This document shows positions 1 through 8,924 of a DNA stretch of 64,000 nucleotides, in pieces; the first letter of the stretch is position 1; each line of letters opens with the position of its first letter. Source of the DNA: Prevotella sp. khp7 (lineage in GTDB: Bacteria > Bacteroidota > Bacteroidia > Bacteroidales > Bacteroidaceae); NCBI RefSeq assembly GCF_900109055.1, contig NZ_FOIV01000004.1:434001-498000 (forward strand), in the 5' to 3' direction. A program made the position numbers and the translations under genes. Below the pieces are notes generated by a model. It worked only from the letters and a program-made list of their open reading frames with translations, was not told the origin of the DNA and did not search any database.

Positions 1-623
1 TCGTGATGCACTATCTCAGGAAGACGCACCCTAGAGAATACCGCTGCTATCAACAGCACAACAATGCCAAGTATGACGTAAGGCACAGCCACATTACCAT
101 TGCCATCATCGCTGAACAAGAACTGACCGACGGCAAAAGTTGCAAAAAGGCAACCCAGTCCGTTGAACGACTGCGACAAGTTCAGACGGCTTGACGCCGT
201 CTCCTTATCTCCAAGTTCCGTCACATAGGGATTGGCCGCTGTTTCCAAGAACACCAGCCCTACACTGATTACGAACAATGCAAAAAGAAATGCTCCCAAA
301 GTTCCTGCCTCTGTGCAGGGAACAAACAATAGTGATCCTATGCCAAACAGCAATAAGCCAAATACCACACCACGTCTGTAACCCATATAATTGATAAACA
401 GACCTGCAGGTATAGCCATCAGGAAATAGCCCATATAGGTGGTCACCTGTATGAGCGATGATTCAGTAATAGAGATATGCATCTCATTTTGGAAATGCTT
501 GTTCAGCACATCCAGAATGGCACGGGCAAATCCCCATAAAAAGAAAAGAGTAGTTATCAGAACGAACGGCACCAGATAGTTGGTGCCGTTCGTTCGAAAA
601 AGGCTGTTTTTATTTGATTCCAT
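1..623 (-). CDS. FucP-type sugar MFS transporter, N-terminal part
   Basis: This is the N-terminal 207 codons of a major facilitator transporter; the rest lies beyond the left edge. The protein begins MESNKNSLF and runs through hydrophobic helices. The segment FFLWGFARAILDVLNKHFQ is typical of the fucose/glucose/N-acetylglucosamine:H+ symporter group (FHS family), as is the later ETAANPYVTELG motif. It would import a monosaccharide across the inner membrane. The ATG lies only 3 bp after the aquaporin stop codon, so the two are probably translated from one mRNA. The hexosaminidase and deacetylase nearby suggest an amino sugar as substrate, which is inference. Confidence 0.85.
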   Translation of the reverse strand, partial: MESNKNSLFRTNGTNYLVPFVLITTLFFLWGFARAILDVLNKHFQNEMHISITESSLIQVTTYMGYFLMAIPAGLFINYMGYRRGVVFGLLLFGIGSLLFVPCTEAGTLGAFLFALFVISVGLVFLETAANPYVTELGDKETASSRLNLSQSFNGLGCLFATFAVGQFLFSDDGNGNVAVPYVILGIVVLLIAAVFSRVRLPEIVHH

Positions 624-626
624 TTT

Positions 627-1304
627 TTACTTATCAGAGCTATCAATGAGCTTCCATATTCCAGCAGCGCAAGCACCACCAACAAAAGGACCAATAATGA
701 ATATCCAAAGGTTTGCCAATGCTGTACCACCCTGGAAAACAGCAGGAGCTATAGAACGTGCAGGATTTACAGAGGTGCCAGTATAACGGATACATACCAA
801 GTGAACAAGAATCAGCGACAAGCCGATAGCAAGGCCTGCAAAGTTGTTGGTAGCACCATTGGTCTTACTGGTAGCACCAAGCACCACGAGAACAAATACA
901 CATGTAAAGATTACCTCAGCCAGCAAGCCACCTAGAATACTCACATTAGCCTGAAGGTCATTAGCACCTGTTCCTTCTAAACCAGGAACATTCTCCGTCA
1001 ATATATAGAGCAGCAGACTGCCTATGAAAGCACCTAAGACTTGGAAAAGTATATACATACCACAGTCCTTTGCATTCATTCGTCCGCTAAGAAAGCATCC
1101 GAGCGTGATAGCAGGATTGATATGACAACCACTGATACCGCCAATGGTATAAGCCATTGCCACAACAGCAAGTCCGAAGGCGAAAGCCGTTCCCACTACT
1201 GCGGGAATGTTATTTACAGGATCACAACCCAGGCTAACGGCAACGCCGCAACCCATCAGTACTAGCACCATCGTGCCAACCATTTCTGCTAAATACTTTT
1301 TCAT
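627..1304 (-). CDS. aqpZ: Aquaporin Z-like water channel
   Basis: This 225-residue protein of the MIP family is a six-helix inner-membrane channel for water. Both half-helix signatures are present: NPA at residues 63-65 and NPAR at 180-183. His168 and Arg183 match the selectivity filter of water-specific aquaporins rather than glycerol facilitators, which usually have Gly in place of the His. Length is normal for AqpZ. It has its own good promoter upstream and is followed after 3 bp by the sugar transporter. Water versus small-solute specificity is inferred from these filter residues. Confidence 0.9.
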   Translation of the reverse strand: MKKYLAEMVGTMVLVLMGCGVAVSLGCDPVNNIPAVVGTAFAFGLAVVAMAYTIGGISGCHINPAITLGCFLSGRMNAKDCGMYILFQVLGAFIGSLLLYILTENVPGLEGTGANDLQANVSILGGLLAEVIFTCVFVLVVLGATSKTNGATNNFAGLAIGLSLILVHLVCIRYTGTSVNPARSIAPAVFQGGTALANLWIFIIGPFVGGACAAGIWKLIDSSDK

Positions 1305-1335
1305 AATCTTTATCGTTTTATGGTTTTAACAGGGG

Positions 1336-1367
1336 CAAAGATAGTAATTTTTCTTTTCCCCTCCAAA
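1336..1367 (-). promoter_or_regulatory. Promoter of aqpZ-transporter operon
   Basis: On the minus strand, TTTG (1364-1367) is followed after 20 bp by TATCTTTG (1336-1343). This is a full match to the Bacteroidota primary-sigma pattern TTTG-N19/20-TAnnTTTG. Transcription should begin about 25 nt before the aqpZ ATG. Confidence 0.75.
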
Positions 1368-1409
1368 CAATAATCCATTTTTTATCCTCATAACAACCAT
1401 AAACCATCT

Positions 1410-2408
1410 TCATTGTCCGCCAAGTCTTAAGAAACAACTCGCAATATCATCCCAAGTCTTGAAAGTATCGCTACCGAAACAGATCTGTGTTGCCATGCCA
1501 TCCCAATGTTGATCAGTGCCGATAAAATAATCACCATACAACAGTTGCCTCTGATTGGTAAAGACGGTATGTCCCCATGCTGGCACATTCACGTACTCAT
1601 AGAGCCACTGATTGATATCGGTATAGTAGGAAGCATTGTCTGGTGCATCAGCCACAAAATAAAGCTGATAAGTCTCTAAGAGCGTACGGATTGTCTTCTG
1701 CGAAGAGCTATTGGGTTTTTGCCACTTATCCTTCAGTGCATCAATACCTATATATATGATAGGACGTTCCCTTCCCTCCTGACGGTCATCAATCCATCGG
1801 ATGACGGGAACTACCGAGTGCATGAACGAATTGTCATTCATTCGATGTTCACCATGGAAGCGGATGGCCTTCGGATAGTGCCCACGAAACAAATCGTAGG
1901 TATTCACTGTAGTATCCTCGTCGCCGAAGAGTCCCCACACCCTCTCCTGTTCCTCGTCTGTTACAGCACTAAAACATTGTTCTGTCAAGTCCTTATATTC
2001 TTTGACAAGCGCTTTAGTTACTATAAAGTCCTGCACGCCATCTTGACGAGGGTTTGAAAAGTGCTGAGCTCCTATCATACCATGCTCCTTCATCGTGTCA
2101 CCCATCCGCATAGCCGGGTTCACCAATATGCGGTCGAAGCCGTCAAGCATCTCCGCATACATGCCTCCCATTGAAGTACCAATAATCAAGTCGGGGGTCT
2201 CTGTTTGACATAGCCGACGCAACAGGTCTATAGCATCCTTCGGATGGATGGGCAGGTCGGGCGCAATCACTTCAGCATGAGGTAAAACCTCACGGATACG
2301 TGTCACCGTTCCGCTCTGTCCACTACTACCGAAACCATGCACATACAATACCTTTTTCCCTTTGAAGAGTTCTGGGAACTGCTTGATATATTGGTTTATT
2401 TGTTCCAT
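1410..2408 (-). CDS. YqiA/YcfP-like alpha/beta hydrolase with HAD-like C-terminal domain
   Basis: This 332-residue protein has two parts. Residues 1-200 are a small alpha/beta hydrolase with oxyanion-side motif HGFGSSG (24-30) and nucleophile elbow GTSMGG (Ser79), as in the YqiA/YcfP esterase-like family. The C-terminal third (about 215-332) begins PIIYIGIDALKDKW and resembles a 5'-nucleotidase/HAD-type domain, ending in FGSDTFKTWDDI. I start at the ATG of MEQINQY rather than a TTG 21 bp upstream that lies against the previous stop codon. It follows the GH20 gene by 21 bp and is probably co-transcribed. The substrate is unknown. Confidence 0.75.
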   Translation of the reverse strand: MEQINQYIKQFPELFKGKKVLYVHGFGSSGQSGTVTRIREVLPHAEVIAPDLPIHPKDAIDLLRRLCQTETPDLIIGTSMGGMYAEMLDGFDRILVNPAMRMGDTMKEHGMIGAQHFSNPRQDGVQDFIVTKALVKEYKDLTEQCFSAVTDEEQERVWGLFGDEDTTVNTYDLFRGHYPKAIRFHGEHRMNDNSFMHSVVPVIRWIDDRQEGRERPIIYIGIDALKDKWQKPNSSSQKTIRTLLETYQLYFVADAPDNASYYTDINQWLYEYVNVPAWGHTVFTNQRQLLYGDYFIGTDQHWDGMATQICFGSDTFKTWDDIASCFLRLGGQ

Positions 2409-2429
2409 ACAGATAACAAAGTCACACAA

Positions 2430-4061
2430 TCAGAATTGCCAACGGTTAGGTATCTGGCGCTCAGGCCATAGATGTTTGCAATAGGTGTAATGATAACGAT
2501 CAAGGAGCTGAGTAAAGCCTGAAAGACGTTGTATAAAGTCTTCAAACTTTTTCTTCTCTGGTTGAGTCCATTGTACTTCGGCAAGGGCCGACATACGAGG
2601 CAGAGCATGATACTCTACCATACTTTCTGTAGTCAGGTACTCTGACCAAAGATTAGCCTGAGTACCAAGAATATGCTTGCGAGCTTCAACAGACAGACTA
2701 TCAGGGGCAGGATCAAGTGCATAAACCTTCTCGATAGGAATAAAACCGCCACAACGACTAGGTTCAAATTGTGTATCTTCTACCTGTTGATAATCAAAAT
2801 AACAATGAGTAGTGGGAGCCATAATCACATCGTGGCCCGTCTCAGCAGCCTTGGAGCCAGGATCCATTCCTCGCCATGACATAATCATCGCATCCTGAGG
2901 CGAACCATCAAGGATTTCATCCCACCCCAAAGCACGACGATGATGAGCTGTAAGAAAGTCGAACACACGTTTTGTGAAGTAGGCCTGTAAAGGTGATAAT
3001 TTCGACGTGAGCGGTGAGAATTCCTCAGATTTTTGTTGAGGAGTTGGAAGGCTTTTCTGAAGTACTTGGCATTTGGGGCATTGCTCCCACTTCTCGGTAG
3101 GCGTCTCATCGCCACCAATATGAATCACCTCAGAAGGAAAGATATCCATAACCTCCGTCAATACATCCTCCACAAACTGATAGACACGCTCGTTGCTAAC
3201 ACAGAGCACATCTTTATAGACGCCCCAATAATGACCGACCTGATAAGGGCCACCAGTACAACCCAATTCGGGGTAACTGGCAAGAGCAGCCAACATGTGG
3301 CCAGGCATATCTATCTCGGGGACAACAGTGATGTGACGGGCTGCAGCATAAGCAACGATCTCACGGGCCTCAGCCTTGGTATAATAACCGCCATAAGGCT
3401 TATTATCATCAAGATCGGAGTTAGTCCCAATGATTGTGCCTGTTCTGTTAGCCCCCACCTCTATCAAACGAGGCCACTTCTCAATCTCAATACGCCAGCC
3501 CTGATCATCGGTAATATGCCAATGAAACACATTCATATTGTGAAGTGCCAGCAGATCAATGAACTTCTTGATGAATGAAACCGAGAAAAAATGACGAGAA
3601 CAATCGAGATGCATGCCTCGCCAAGAGAATCGCGGAGCATCAGTAATGACTACGGCAGGAAGGGGCTGGAGCCCATCTATAGATTTTCTGAGTGTTTGGA
3701 TGCCATAAAAAACACCTGCGGCAGAACCACCCTGGATTGTTATACCTTTATTATTTATAGTAAGTACATAGCCTTCAGAAGCGGAGACCTTCGGCGATAC
3801 GGAGAGTTCAATATAACGAAGTTTCTTTTCACGCTTCTGCGAGATAGATGGTTTTATGCCTACCATGTCTTCCATATACTGCTGAAGGAAATCTGCTTCT
3901 TGCTGTAGCTCAACAGGGGAAAGGATCTGCACACTACCATCAAGTATAAATGGGGCGCCTTTCTGCATATCAACGCTCTGTGGTAAAGGCACAACATCAT
4001 AGGTCACTGCTGATACTGCCACAGGCAGCAGCATAGCAACAAGAAATAATAGTTTTCGCAT
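2430..4061 (-). CDS. Exported GH20 beta-N-acetylhexosaminidase
   Basis: This 543-residue glycoside hydrolase of family GH20 would remove terminal beta-linked GlcNAc or GalNAc. It has a cleavable signal peptide (MRKLLFLVAMLLPVAVSA), a GH20b N-terminal domain to about residue 140, then the TIM barrel with FHWHITDDQGWRIE (179-192). The catalytic pair Asp318-Glu319 lies in HIGGDET, which fits the substrate-assisted mechanism of the family. It is probably periplasmic or surface-exposed. It follows the PIG-L gene by 15 bp. Together with the deacetylase and transporter this suggests amino-sugar scavenging from host glycans or cell walls. Confidence 0.93.
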   Translation of the reverse strand: MRKLLFLVAMLLPVAVSAVTYDVVPLPQSVDMQKGAPFILDGSVQILSPVELQQEADFLQQYMEDMVGIKPSISQKREKKLRYIELSVSPKVSASEGYVLTINNKGITIQGGSAAGVFYGIQTLRKSIDGLQPLPAVVITDAPRFSWRGMHLDCSRHFFSVSFIKKFIDLLALHNMNVFHWHITDDQGWRIEIEKWPRLIEVGANRTGTIIGTNSDLDDNKPYGGYYTKAEAREIVAYAAARHITVVPEIDMPGHMLAALASYPELGCTGGPYQVGHYWGVYKDVLCVSNERVYQFVEDVLTEVMDIFPSEVIHIGGDETPTEKWEQCPKCQVLQKSLPTPQQKSEEFSPLTSKLSPLQAYFTKRVFDFLTAHHRRALGWDEILDGSPQDAMIMSWRGMDPGSKAAETGHDVIMAPTTHCYFDYQQVEDTQFEPSRCGGFIPIEKVYALDPAPDSLSVEARKHILGTQANLWSEYLTTESMVEYHALPRMSALAEVQWTQPEKKKFEDFIQRLSGFTQLLDRYHYTYCKHLWPERQIPNRWQF

Positions 4062-4076
4062 ATATAAGTTCAGATT

Positions 4077-5213
4077 TTAGAATTTGTATTCGACAAAAGC
4101 CTCCATAGCCTCGTAACATGCCAGTCCGAGGTCATCATAACGCTTGGCAGTCTCACGGTTGCGATCCTCTGCCCGCTGCCAGAATAGGCGTTCGTCATTT
4201 CCTAGAAACGGAGCACTCTCCATCTGACTCTGATGACGCAGGATAGCGTTTCGCTTTTCACGCAGTTCCTCTGGACTCATGGGTACGCACATCTCGATAT
4301 CGGCGACATCCCACTCAGCCCAAGCACCACGATACATCCAAACGCGACAATCTTTGAGCCATTCCGCCCCAGCTTTCTTCTCCTCGTCGATAGCTGCTAA
4401 TACGGCATCGGTACACTTGCGATGAGTACCATGAGGATCGGCCAGATCGGCAGCCACATAAATCTGATGAGGCTTAATCTCAGAGATTAACTCCTGAATG
4501 GGAAGGACATCACGCTCAGACATCGGTAACTTCTCAATTTTACCACTCTCATAGAAGGGTAAATCGAGGAAATGGATATGCTTACTGTCGATGCCGCTAT
4601 ATTCACAGGCCAGGCGAGCCTCTCCACGACGAATCAGGCCTTTCAGACGAAGGATCTGCTCACTGTCAAGGTCGCCCTCCTTTTTATTCTTGATAAAAGC
4701 CTTAACCACCTGATAAGAGTGTTTAATAACCTCATCGCTACCATTAGCAAAAATGGTATTGAAGCCATTGATAAAATGCATAAAACGGCGCACCTCTTCA
4801 TCGCCCACGGCGATATTACCGGATGTTTCGTAGGCAATGTGCACATCGTGCTTCTGTTGCATCAGTCGACGAATGGTACCACCCATGGAGATGACATCAT
4901 CATCGGGATGAGGGGAAAAGACAATAACGCGCTTGGGATAAGGTTTTGCACGCTCCGGACGGGTCGTATCGTCGACCCCAGGCTTACCACCAGGCCATCC
5001 TGTTATGGTATGCTGCAACTCATTAAACACCTCAATGTTTACCAAGCCAGCCTGCCCGTCGAACTGCTCAACAAGGTAGCCTAAGCCATTCTCTACATAG
5101 TCTTTGGTAGAAAGCTTCAGCAGAGGCTTGCCTACCTTCTGACACAAATCGATAACTTGCCGACGCAACTCGTGGTCGGGCATTTCAATAGTTGATGTTA
5201 GGTTCAGATTCAT
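4077..5213 (-). CDS. Stand-alone PIG-L/LmbE deacetylase, NagB-fusion type
   Basis: This is a 378-residue PIG-L/LmbE-family N-acetyl-glucosaminyl deacetylase domain. The zinc motif PHPDDD is at 101-106 and a second His motif is DPHGTHRKC near 255. No signal peptide is seen, so it should be cytoplasmic. The approximately 90 residues before the domain (MPDHELRRQVIDLCQK, HTITGWPGGKPG) match, as I recall, the linker seen in Bacteroidota proteins where this domain is fused behind a NagB glucosamine-6-phosphate deaminase. Here no NagB part precedes it: the upstream region is the 30-bp gap after the PEP-synthase-like gene. A deacetylase role on an amino sugar is likely; the substrate is not shown. 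Confidence 0.8.
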   Translation of the reverse strand: MNLNLTSTIEMPDHELRRQVIDLCQKVGKPLLKLSTKDYVENGLGYLVEQFDGQAGLVNIEVFNELQHTITGWPGGKPGVDDTTRPERAKPYPKRVIVFSPHPDDDVISMGGTIRRLMQQKHDVHIAYETSGNIAVGDEEVRRFMHFINGFNTIFANGSDEVIKHSYQVVKAFIKNKKEGDLDSEQILRLKGLIRRGEARLACEYSGIDSKHIHFLDLPFYESGKIEKLPMSERDVLPIQELISEIKPHQIYVAADLADPHGTHRKCTDAVLAAIDEEKKAGAEWLKDCRVWMYRGAWAEWDVADIEMCVPMSPEELREKRNAILRHQSQMESAPFLGNDERLFWQRAEDRNRETAKRYDDLGLACYEAMEAFVEYKF

Positions 5214-5243
5214 AGAAGTATATTAAATAGTTTAACCTTAAGT

Positions 5244-8200
5244 TTATTCATTTGAAGGAAATAACACCACACCCTGTTGTTTCTTACCGTCCATCATAAT
5301 CTTCATGGGACGTTCGAAACGTACGTGGCGAACGAACCTTGTTTCCTCTACAGCTGGCATAGCATCGAGCATCTCTTTTTGGAACACACCGTCGCCCGTA
5401 AAGGTATTGATAGTGAAATAGCCTACGCCAAACGAAGTGAGATTTTGGAAAAAGTGGGTCCCTTGAGAAGGATCGACGTGATAGTTCTTCAGTCCAACCT
5501 CAACGATGACGCGAGCCGCAGAGATGTGAGGCCACTTCACAGGAATGCCCAACCAGTAGTCACTGGATCCCCAACGACCAGGACCTATTAACACATAGTT
5601 CTTATCCTCCTTGAGGAATTGACGGTTCATCTGCTCTATCTCGTCAGCAATATAGGGATTGTTCACTGCAGTAAAATCATCATCAGTCTTGACGTAAATC
5701 ACATCAAACACATCCTCCGAGATACCATGACCAAGACTATTGTGAGAACGCAACAGACATTCGGTATCGGATATCTTCTGCAGATCCTCATCAAGCACCT
5801 GTTTTGAGTCTACGATAGGACGAATCTGCAACAGATAGAACTCACCAGTACGATCGTCGTTCAGATTGCAGGCAAATTCAATCTCCACAGGGCGCCTCAT
5901 CTCTTCAGAACCATATTTCTGAGCCATCTGCAACAATTCTGGCAAGGGGAACACACCATGTTGGAGCACGCCACAGAAAGAAATCACCTTACGGCCACCA
6001 TCGTAAATGCCATCTCGGATTATCTGGTCGGTGGGATCATAAGTAGAGGCAATATAGGTCAGCGAGCCGTCAACAGCAGCTTGCTTCACTCTAAGATTCT
6101 TGATATTAAAACCATCGTCAACCTTAAAGTCATCACCCACATGGGCCATATCAAGGGCATAGAAACGTGTCTGTGTCTCACTAAGGGCCGTTTCCATCTC
6201 ACTGGTCTGAAGGACCTGAGTTGGATGGTAAGGTGACACACGGAGCGTCTGTCCTCCATCAACAATATATTTGCCCAATCCCAAAGCCAGCGAAGCAATT
6301 CCTTCCTCTGCTGTCTCTTCACCAATAGGATAATAGTTCAACGAACGAAGCACACCCGAGAAATTCGGATAATAAAGATTGCCATACTGTTTACCCACCA
6401 CTTCCTGCAGAATCACTGCCATTTTCTCCTGATCGATGACATTCTGAGTGGCCAACATATAGGCCTTGGAATCTTTATAATACACCGAGGCATACACACC
6501 CTTGATGGCACAAGCCAGCATGCGCAGCATCTCATATTTATCCTCTAAGTAAGGAATCATATAAGTGCTATAAATACCTGCAAACGGCTGATAGTGGGAA
6601 TCTTCAAGCAAAGAACTGGAGCGCACGGCTATTGGTGACTTTACTGCATCAAAGAATGTGAAGAAGTCAGCAATCAACGAATCAGGCAACTGAGCTCGCA
6701 TGAAATGCTGCAGGATCTCTTCGTCTGAAGCATCGGAAAGTGCCACAGGATAGAGGTTGTTTTTCTCCATAAACTCATCGAAGAAGTCGGTACAGAGCAC
6801 AACAGTCTTCGGTATCGACACCTTGGCCGTCTCGTACTGATTAAGTTCAGGGTGACGCTTGATGATATTATCGAGGAATGCCAAACCGCGGCCTTTACCT
6901 CCGAGGGAGCCCTCGCCGATACGGGCAAAGTGGGCATAGCGGTCGAACTTCAAACGGTCAAATACAGCAACCACACCGATGTTCTTCATCTTACGATACT
7001 GCACAATAGCATCAAAGATAATCTGGCGGTGGGCATCAACATCCTGCAATTTATGCCAAGTGACGTGCTTCAAAAATGCCGACACAGGGAAGATGGCACG
7101 CGCACAAAGCCAACGGCTCATGTGGTTTCTTGACACGTGGTAGAGCATTGAATCACGGGGTATCTTGAAGATATTATCCTGCAGTTCTTTCAGCGATGAC
7201 ACGCGAAAAACCTCTTCCTTCGTCTCTGGATTACGGAAGATAAAGTCACCAAAGCCCATGTGTTCCTCCATCAAATGGTGGAGGTCGACATTCATTTTAG
7301 TGGAATTCTTGTCGATAAAATGGAAACCCTCAGCCTCAGCTTTCTCGCGATTAACGATTTCACTGGAATCAAGAATCAGTGGTACATACTCATCGCGTCG
7401 ACGTATTTCACGAAGCAGTTTCAGACCAGCCTCAGGGTCACCCTCTTCAACATGCGACAACCGCCCAGGAACGCTTTTCATGGGAAAGCGGGTGTCAGAA
7501 ATCACACCTAATGTATTCTCATGATACTTCTCAAAGAGCATCATAGCCTCCTCGTAGTTTGTTGCCAACACGACCTTAGGGCGTCCGCGCTTTCGTTGAG
7601 CAGCAGCGTGCGGGTTCAACGCCTCGGTAGAGAATCGCTTCGACTGTGCTAATATATAATTATACACATTAGGCAACACAGATGAGTAGAAGCGGATATT
7701 ATCCTCGACAAGCAATATCATCTGCACACCAGCCTCCTTGATGTCGTGATCAATGTTCATCTTATCCTCTATCAGTTTAATAATCGACATGATAAGATTG
7801 GTATTACCCAACCAACAGAACACGTAATCGAACACCGACATATCCTCGTCCTGAATACGCTTGGTAATACCATGCGAGAACGGAGTAAGAACCACACAAG
7901 GGATATTAGGATGAGCAGCCTTTACCTCACGAGCCACAGTAAAGGCATCGTTATCAGCATTACCCGGCATACAGATTACAAGATCGATATCTGTAGTCTG
8001 AAGCACCTCATTGGCCTCCTCGGTTGTCGAGACCTGTCGGAAGGTAGGCGGGTAACGCATACCCAACTCCATGTATTCATCGAATATCTTTTCATCCACT
8101 CGCCCATCATCTTCAAGCATGAAAGCATCATAAGGATTGGCCACAATAAGCACATTAAAGATGCGTCGCGTCATCAAGTTGACAAACGACACATCCTTAA

Positions 8201-8246
8201 GATAAAACTTATTCCACTCCTGTGGTATGTTAGTTGCTTCTTCCAT
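5244..8246 (-). CDS. PEP-synthase-like protein with two receiver-like domains
   Basis: This 1000-residue cytoplasmic protein joins signalling and PEP-enzyme parts. Residues 28-165 and 175-330 look like response-regulator receiver folds. The second keeps LVEDN near 179, an Asp at 251 (SDTRFP) and a Lys at 313. From about 420 there is a pyruvate-phosphate-dikinase N-terminal (ATP-grasp) domain with GEGSLGGKGRGLAF (445-457) and SPIAVRSSSLLED. The swivelling phospho-histidine domain and PEP-binding barrel of true PEP synthase are not evident, so the reaction is uncertain. I use the ATG of MEEATN; an upstream in-frame ATG overlaps the promoter's -7 box. It is the first gene of a minus-strand run of four. 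Confidence 0.8.
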   Translation of the reverse strand: MEEATNIPQEWNKFYLKDVSFVNLMTRRIFNVLIVANPYDAFMLEDDGRVDEKIFDEYMELGMRYPPTFRQVSTTEEANEVLQTTDIDLVICMPGNADNDAFTVAREVKAAHPNIPCVVLTPFSHGITKRIQDEDMSVFDYVFCWLGNTNLIMSIIKLIEDKMNIDHDIKEAGVQMILLVEDNIRFYSSVLPNVYNYILAQSKRFSTEALNPHAAAQRKRGRPKVVLATNYEEAMMLFEKYHENTLGVISDTRFPMKSVPGRLSHVEEGDPEAGLKLLREIRRRDEYVPLILDSSEIVNREKAEAEGFHFIDKNSTKMNVDLHHLMEEHMGFGDFIFRNPETKEEVFRVSSLKELQDNIFKIPRDSMLYHVSRNHMSRWLCARAIFPVSAFLKHVTWHKLQDVDAHRQIIFDAIVQYRKMKNIGVVAVFDRLKFDRYAHFARIGEGSLGGKGRGLAFLDNIIKRHPELNQYETAKVSIPKTVVLCTDFFDEFMEKNNLYPVALSDASDEEILQHFMRAQLPDSLIADFFTFFDAVKSPIAVRSSSLLEDSHYQPFAGIYSTYMIPYLEDKYEMLRMLACAIKGVYASVYYKDSKAYMLATQNVIDQEKMAVILQEVVGKQYGNLYYPNFSGVLRSLNYYPIGEETAEEGIASLALGLGKYIVDGGQTLRVSPYHPTQVLQTSEMETALSETQTRFYALDMAHVGDDFKVDDGFNIKNLRVKQAAVDGSLTYIASTYDPTDQIIRDGIYDGGRKVISFCGVLQHGVFPLPELLQMAQKYGSEEMRRPVEIEFACNLNDDRTGEFYLLQIRPIVDSKQVLDEDLQKISDTECLLRSHNSLGHGISEDVFDVIYVKTDDDFTAVNNPYIADEIEQMNRQFLKEDKNYVLIGPGRWGSSDYWLGIPVKWPHISAARVIVEVGLKNYHVDPSQGTHFFQNLTSFGVGYFTINTFTGDGVFQKEMLDAMPAVEETRFVRHVRFERPMKIMMDGKKQQGVVLFPSNE

Positions 8247-8254
8247 CTTGCGCG

Positions 8255-8262
8255 CAAAGATA
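8255..8262 (-). promoter_or_regulatory. Promoter -7 element of PEP-synthase-like gene
   Basis: TATCTTTG on the minus strand, a full match to the Bacteroidota -7 box, ends only 8 bp before the ATG at 8246. The -33 position carries TTCG (8283-8286), 20 bp upstream, one base off TTTG. The transcript would start within about 5 nt of the start codon, so it would be nearly leaderless. Confidence 0.6.
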
Positions 8263-8374
8263 CAATATTTATGCAATATAACCGAAGGATTTATAAAAAA
8301 ACTACGATTAAGTATAAAGATACGTTAAAAGCAATCCAAACTAATTAATTTAGTTTAAAAACTATAAGTATTAG

Positions 8375-8405
8375 TTGTATATAACGAAATCTTTTAGTTA
8401 CTTTG
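8375..8405 (+). promoter_or_regulatory. Promoter of blaI-blaR1-TPR operon
   Basis: TTG (8375-8377) is followed after 20 bp by TTACTTTG (8398-8405), one base off TAnnTTTG. This gives an approximately 150-nt leader before the BlaI-like gene. The 285-bp divergent space 8277-8561 holds this promoter, the opposing one at 8255, and a 14-bp palindrome at 8445-8458; nothing else is recognised in it. Confidence 0.5.
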
Positions 8406-8444
8406 CGCTCAGGTATTGGATAAGTCGCTCACGCTCGGCCAGTT

Positions 8445-8458
8445 GAGAACGAGTTCTC
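8445..8458. promoter_or_regulatory. Palindrome in blaI leader, possible operator
   Basis: GAGAAC-GA-GTTCTC is a perfect 6-bp-arm inverted repeat about 35 bp downstream of the predicted transcription start of the BlaI/BlaR1-type operon. BlaI/MecI dimers bind short palindromes near their own promoter, though the classical core is TACA/TGTA, which is not seen here. It could instead be a leader hairpin. Confidence 0.35.
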
Positions 8459-8561
8459 GCGGCTCTCGCATAATTGCGATTTTGATTACGACGCGACATT
8501 TGATGAATTATTCGGCAGAGCGGAAAGGCGATAGCCGAAGCAAGACTAAAAACAGAAAAAA

Positions 8562-8924
8562 ATGAAGAAGCTTACAAACAAAGAAAAGGAAATCATGGAT
8601 TTGTATTGGCAACATGGTCCGATGTTCGTCAAGGAACTCTTAGAGTACTACGACGAGCCACGTCCACATTTCAATACACTCTCCACGATGGTAAGGATAT
8701 TAGAGAAGGAAGGTTATCTAGACCATAAGCAGTTTGGAAACACCTATCAGTACTTCCCCTTAATAACGGAAGCAGAATATGGACGCAAATCTATTGCAGG
8801 CGTCATCAAAAACTATTTCTCTGGATCCTATCTATCGGCAGTCTCCTCGTTCGTGAAAGAAGAAAAAATATCAATAGAAGAACTAAAAGATTTGATCAAC
8901 CAAATAGAGAACAACAATGATTGA
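8562..8924 (+). CDS. BlaI/MecI/CopY-family transcriptional repressor
   Basis: This 120-residue winged-helix repressor is of the BlaI/MecI family. The DNA-binding part (LTNKEKEIMDLYWQHGP, then FNTLSTMVRILEKEGYL) fills residues 4-65, and the C-terminal helices (75-120) form the dimerisation and protease-sensitive region. In the classical system the sensor BlaR1 triggers cleavage of the repressor. Its stop overlaps the start of the BlaR1-like gene by 8 bp, which supports a functional pair. No beta-lactamase gene is nearby, so the output in this organism is unknown. Confidence 0.92.
   Translation: MKKLTNKEKEIMDLYWQHGPMFVKELLEYYDEPRPHFNTLSTMVRILEKEGYLDHKQFGNTYQYFPLITEAEYGRKSIAGVIKNYFSGSYLSAVSSFVKEEKISIEELKDLINQIENNND

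Noticed and set aside
8247-8276. Upstream ATG start (MHKYCIFARK) for the PEP-synthase-like protein
   Set aside because: The extension overlaps the perfect -7 box at 8255-8262, so the mRNA would not include that ATG.
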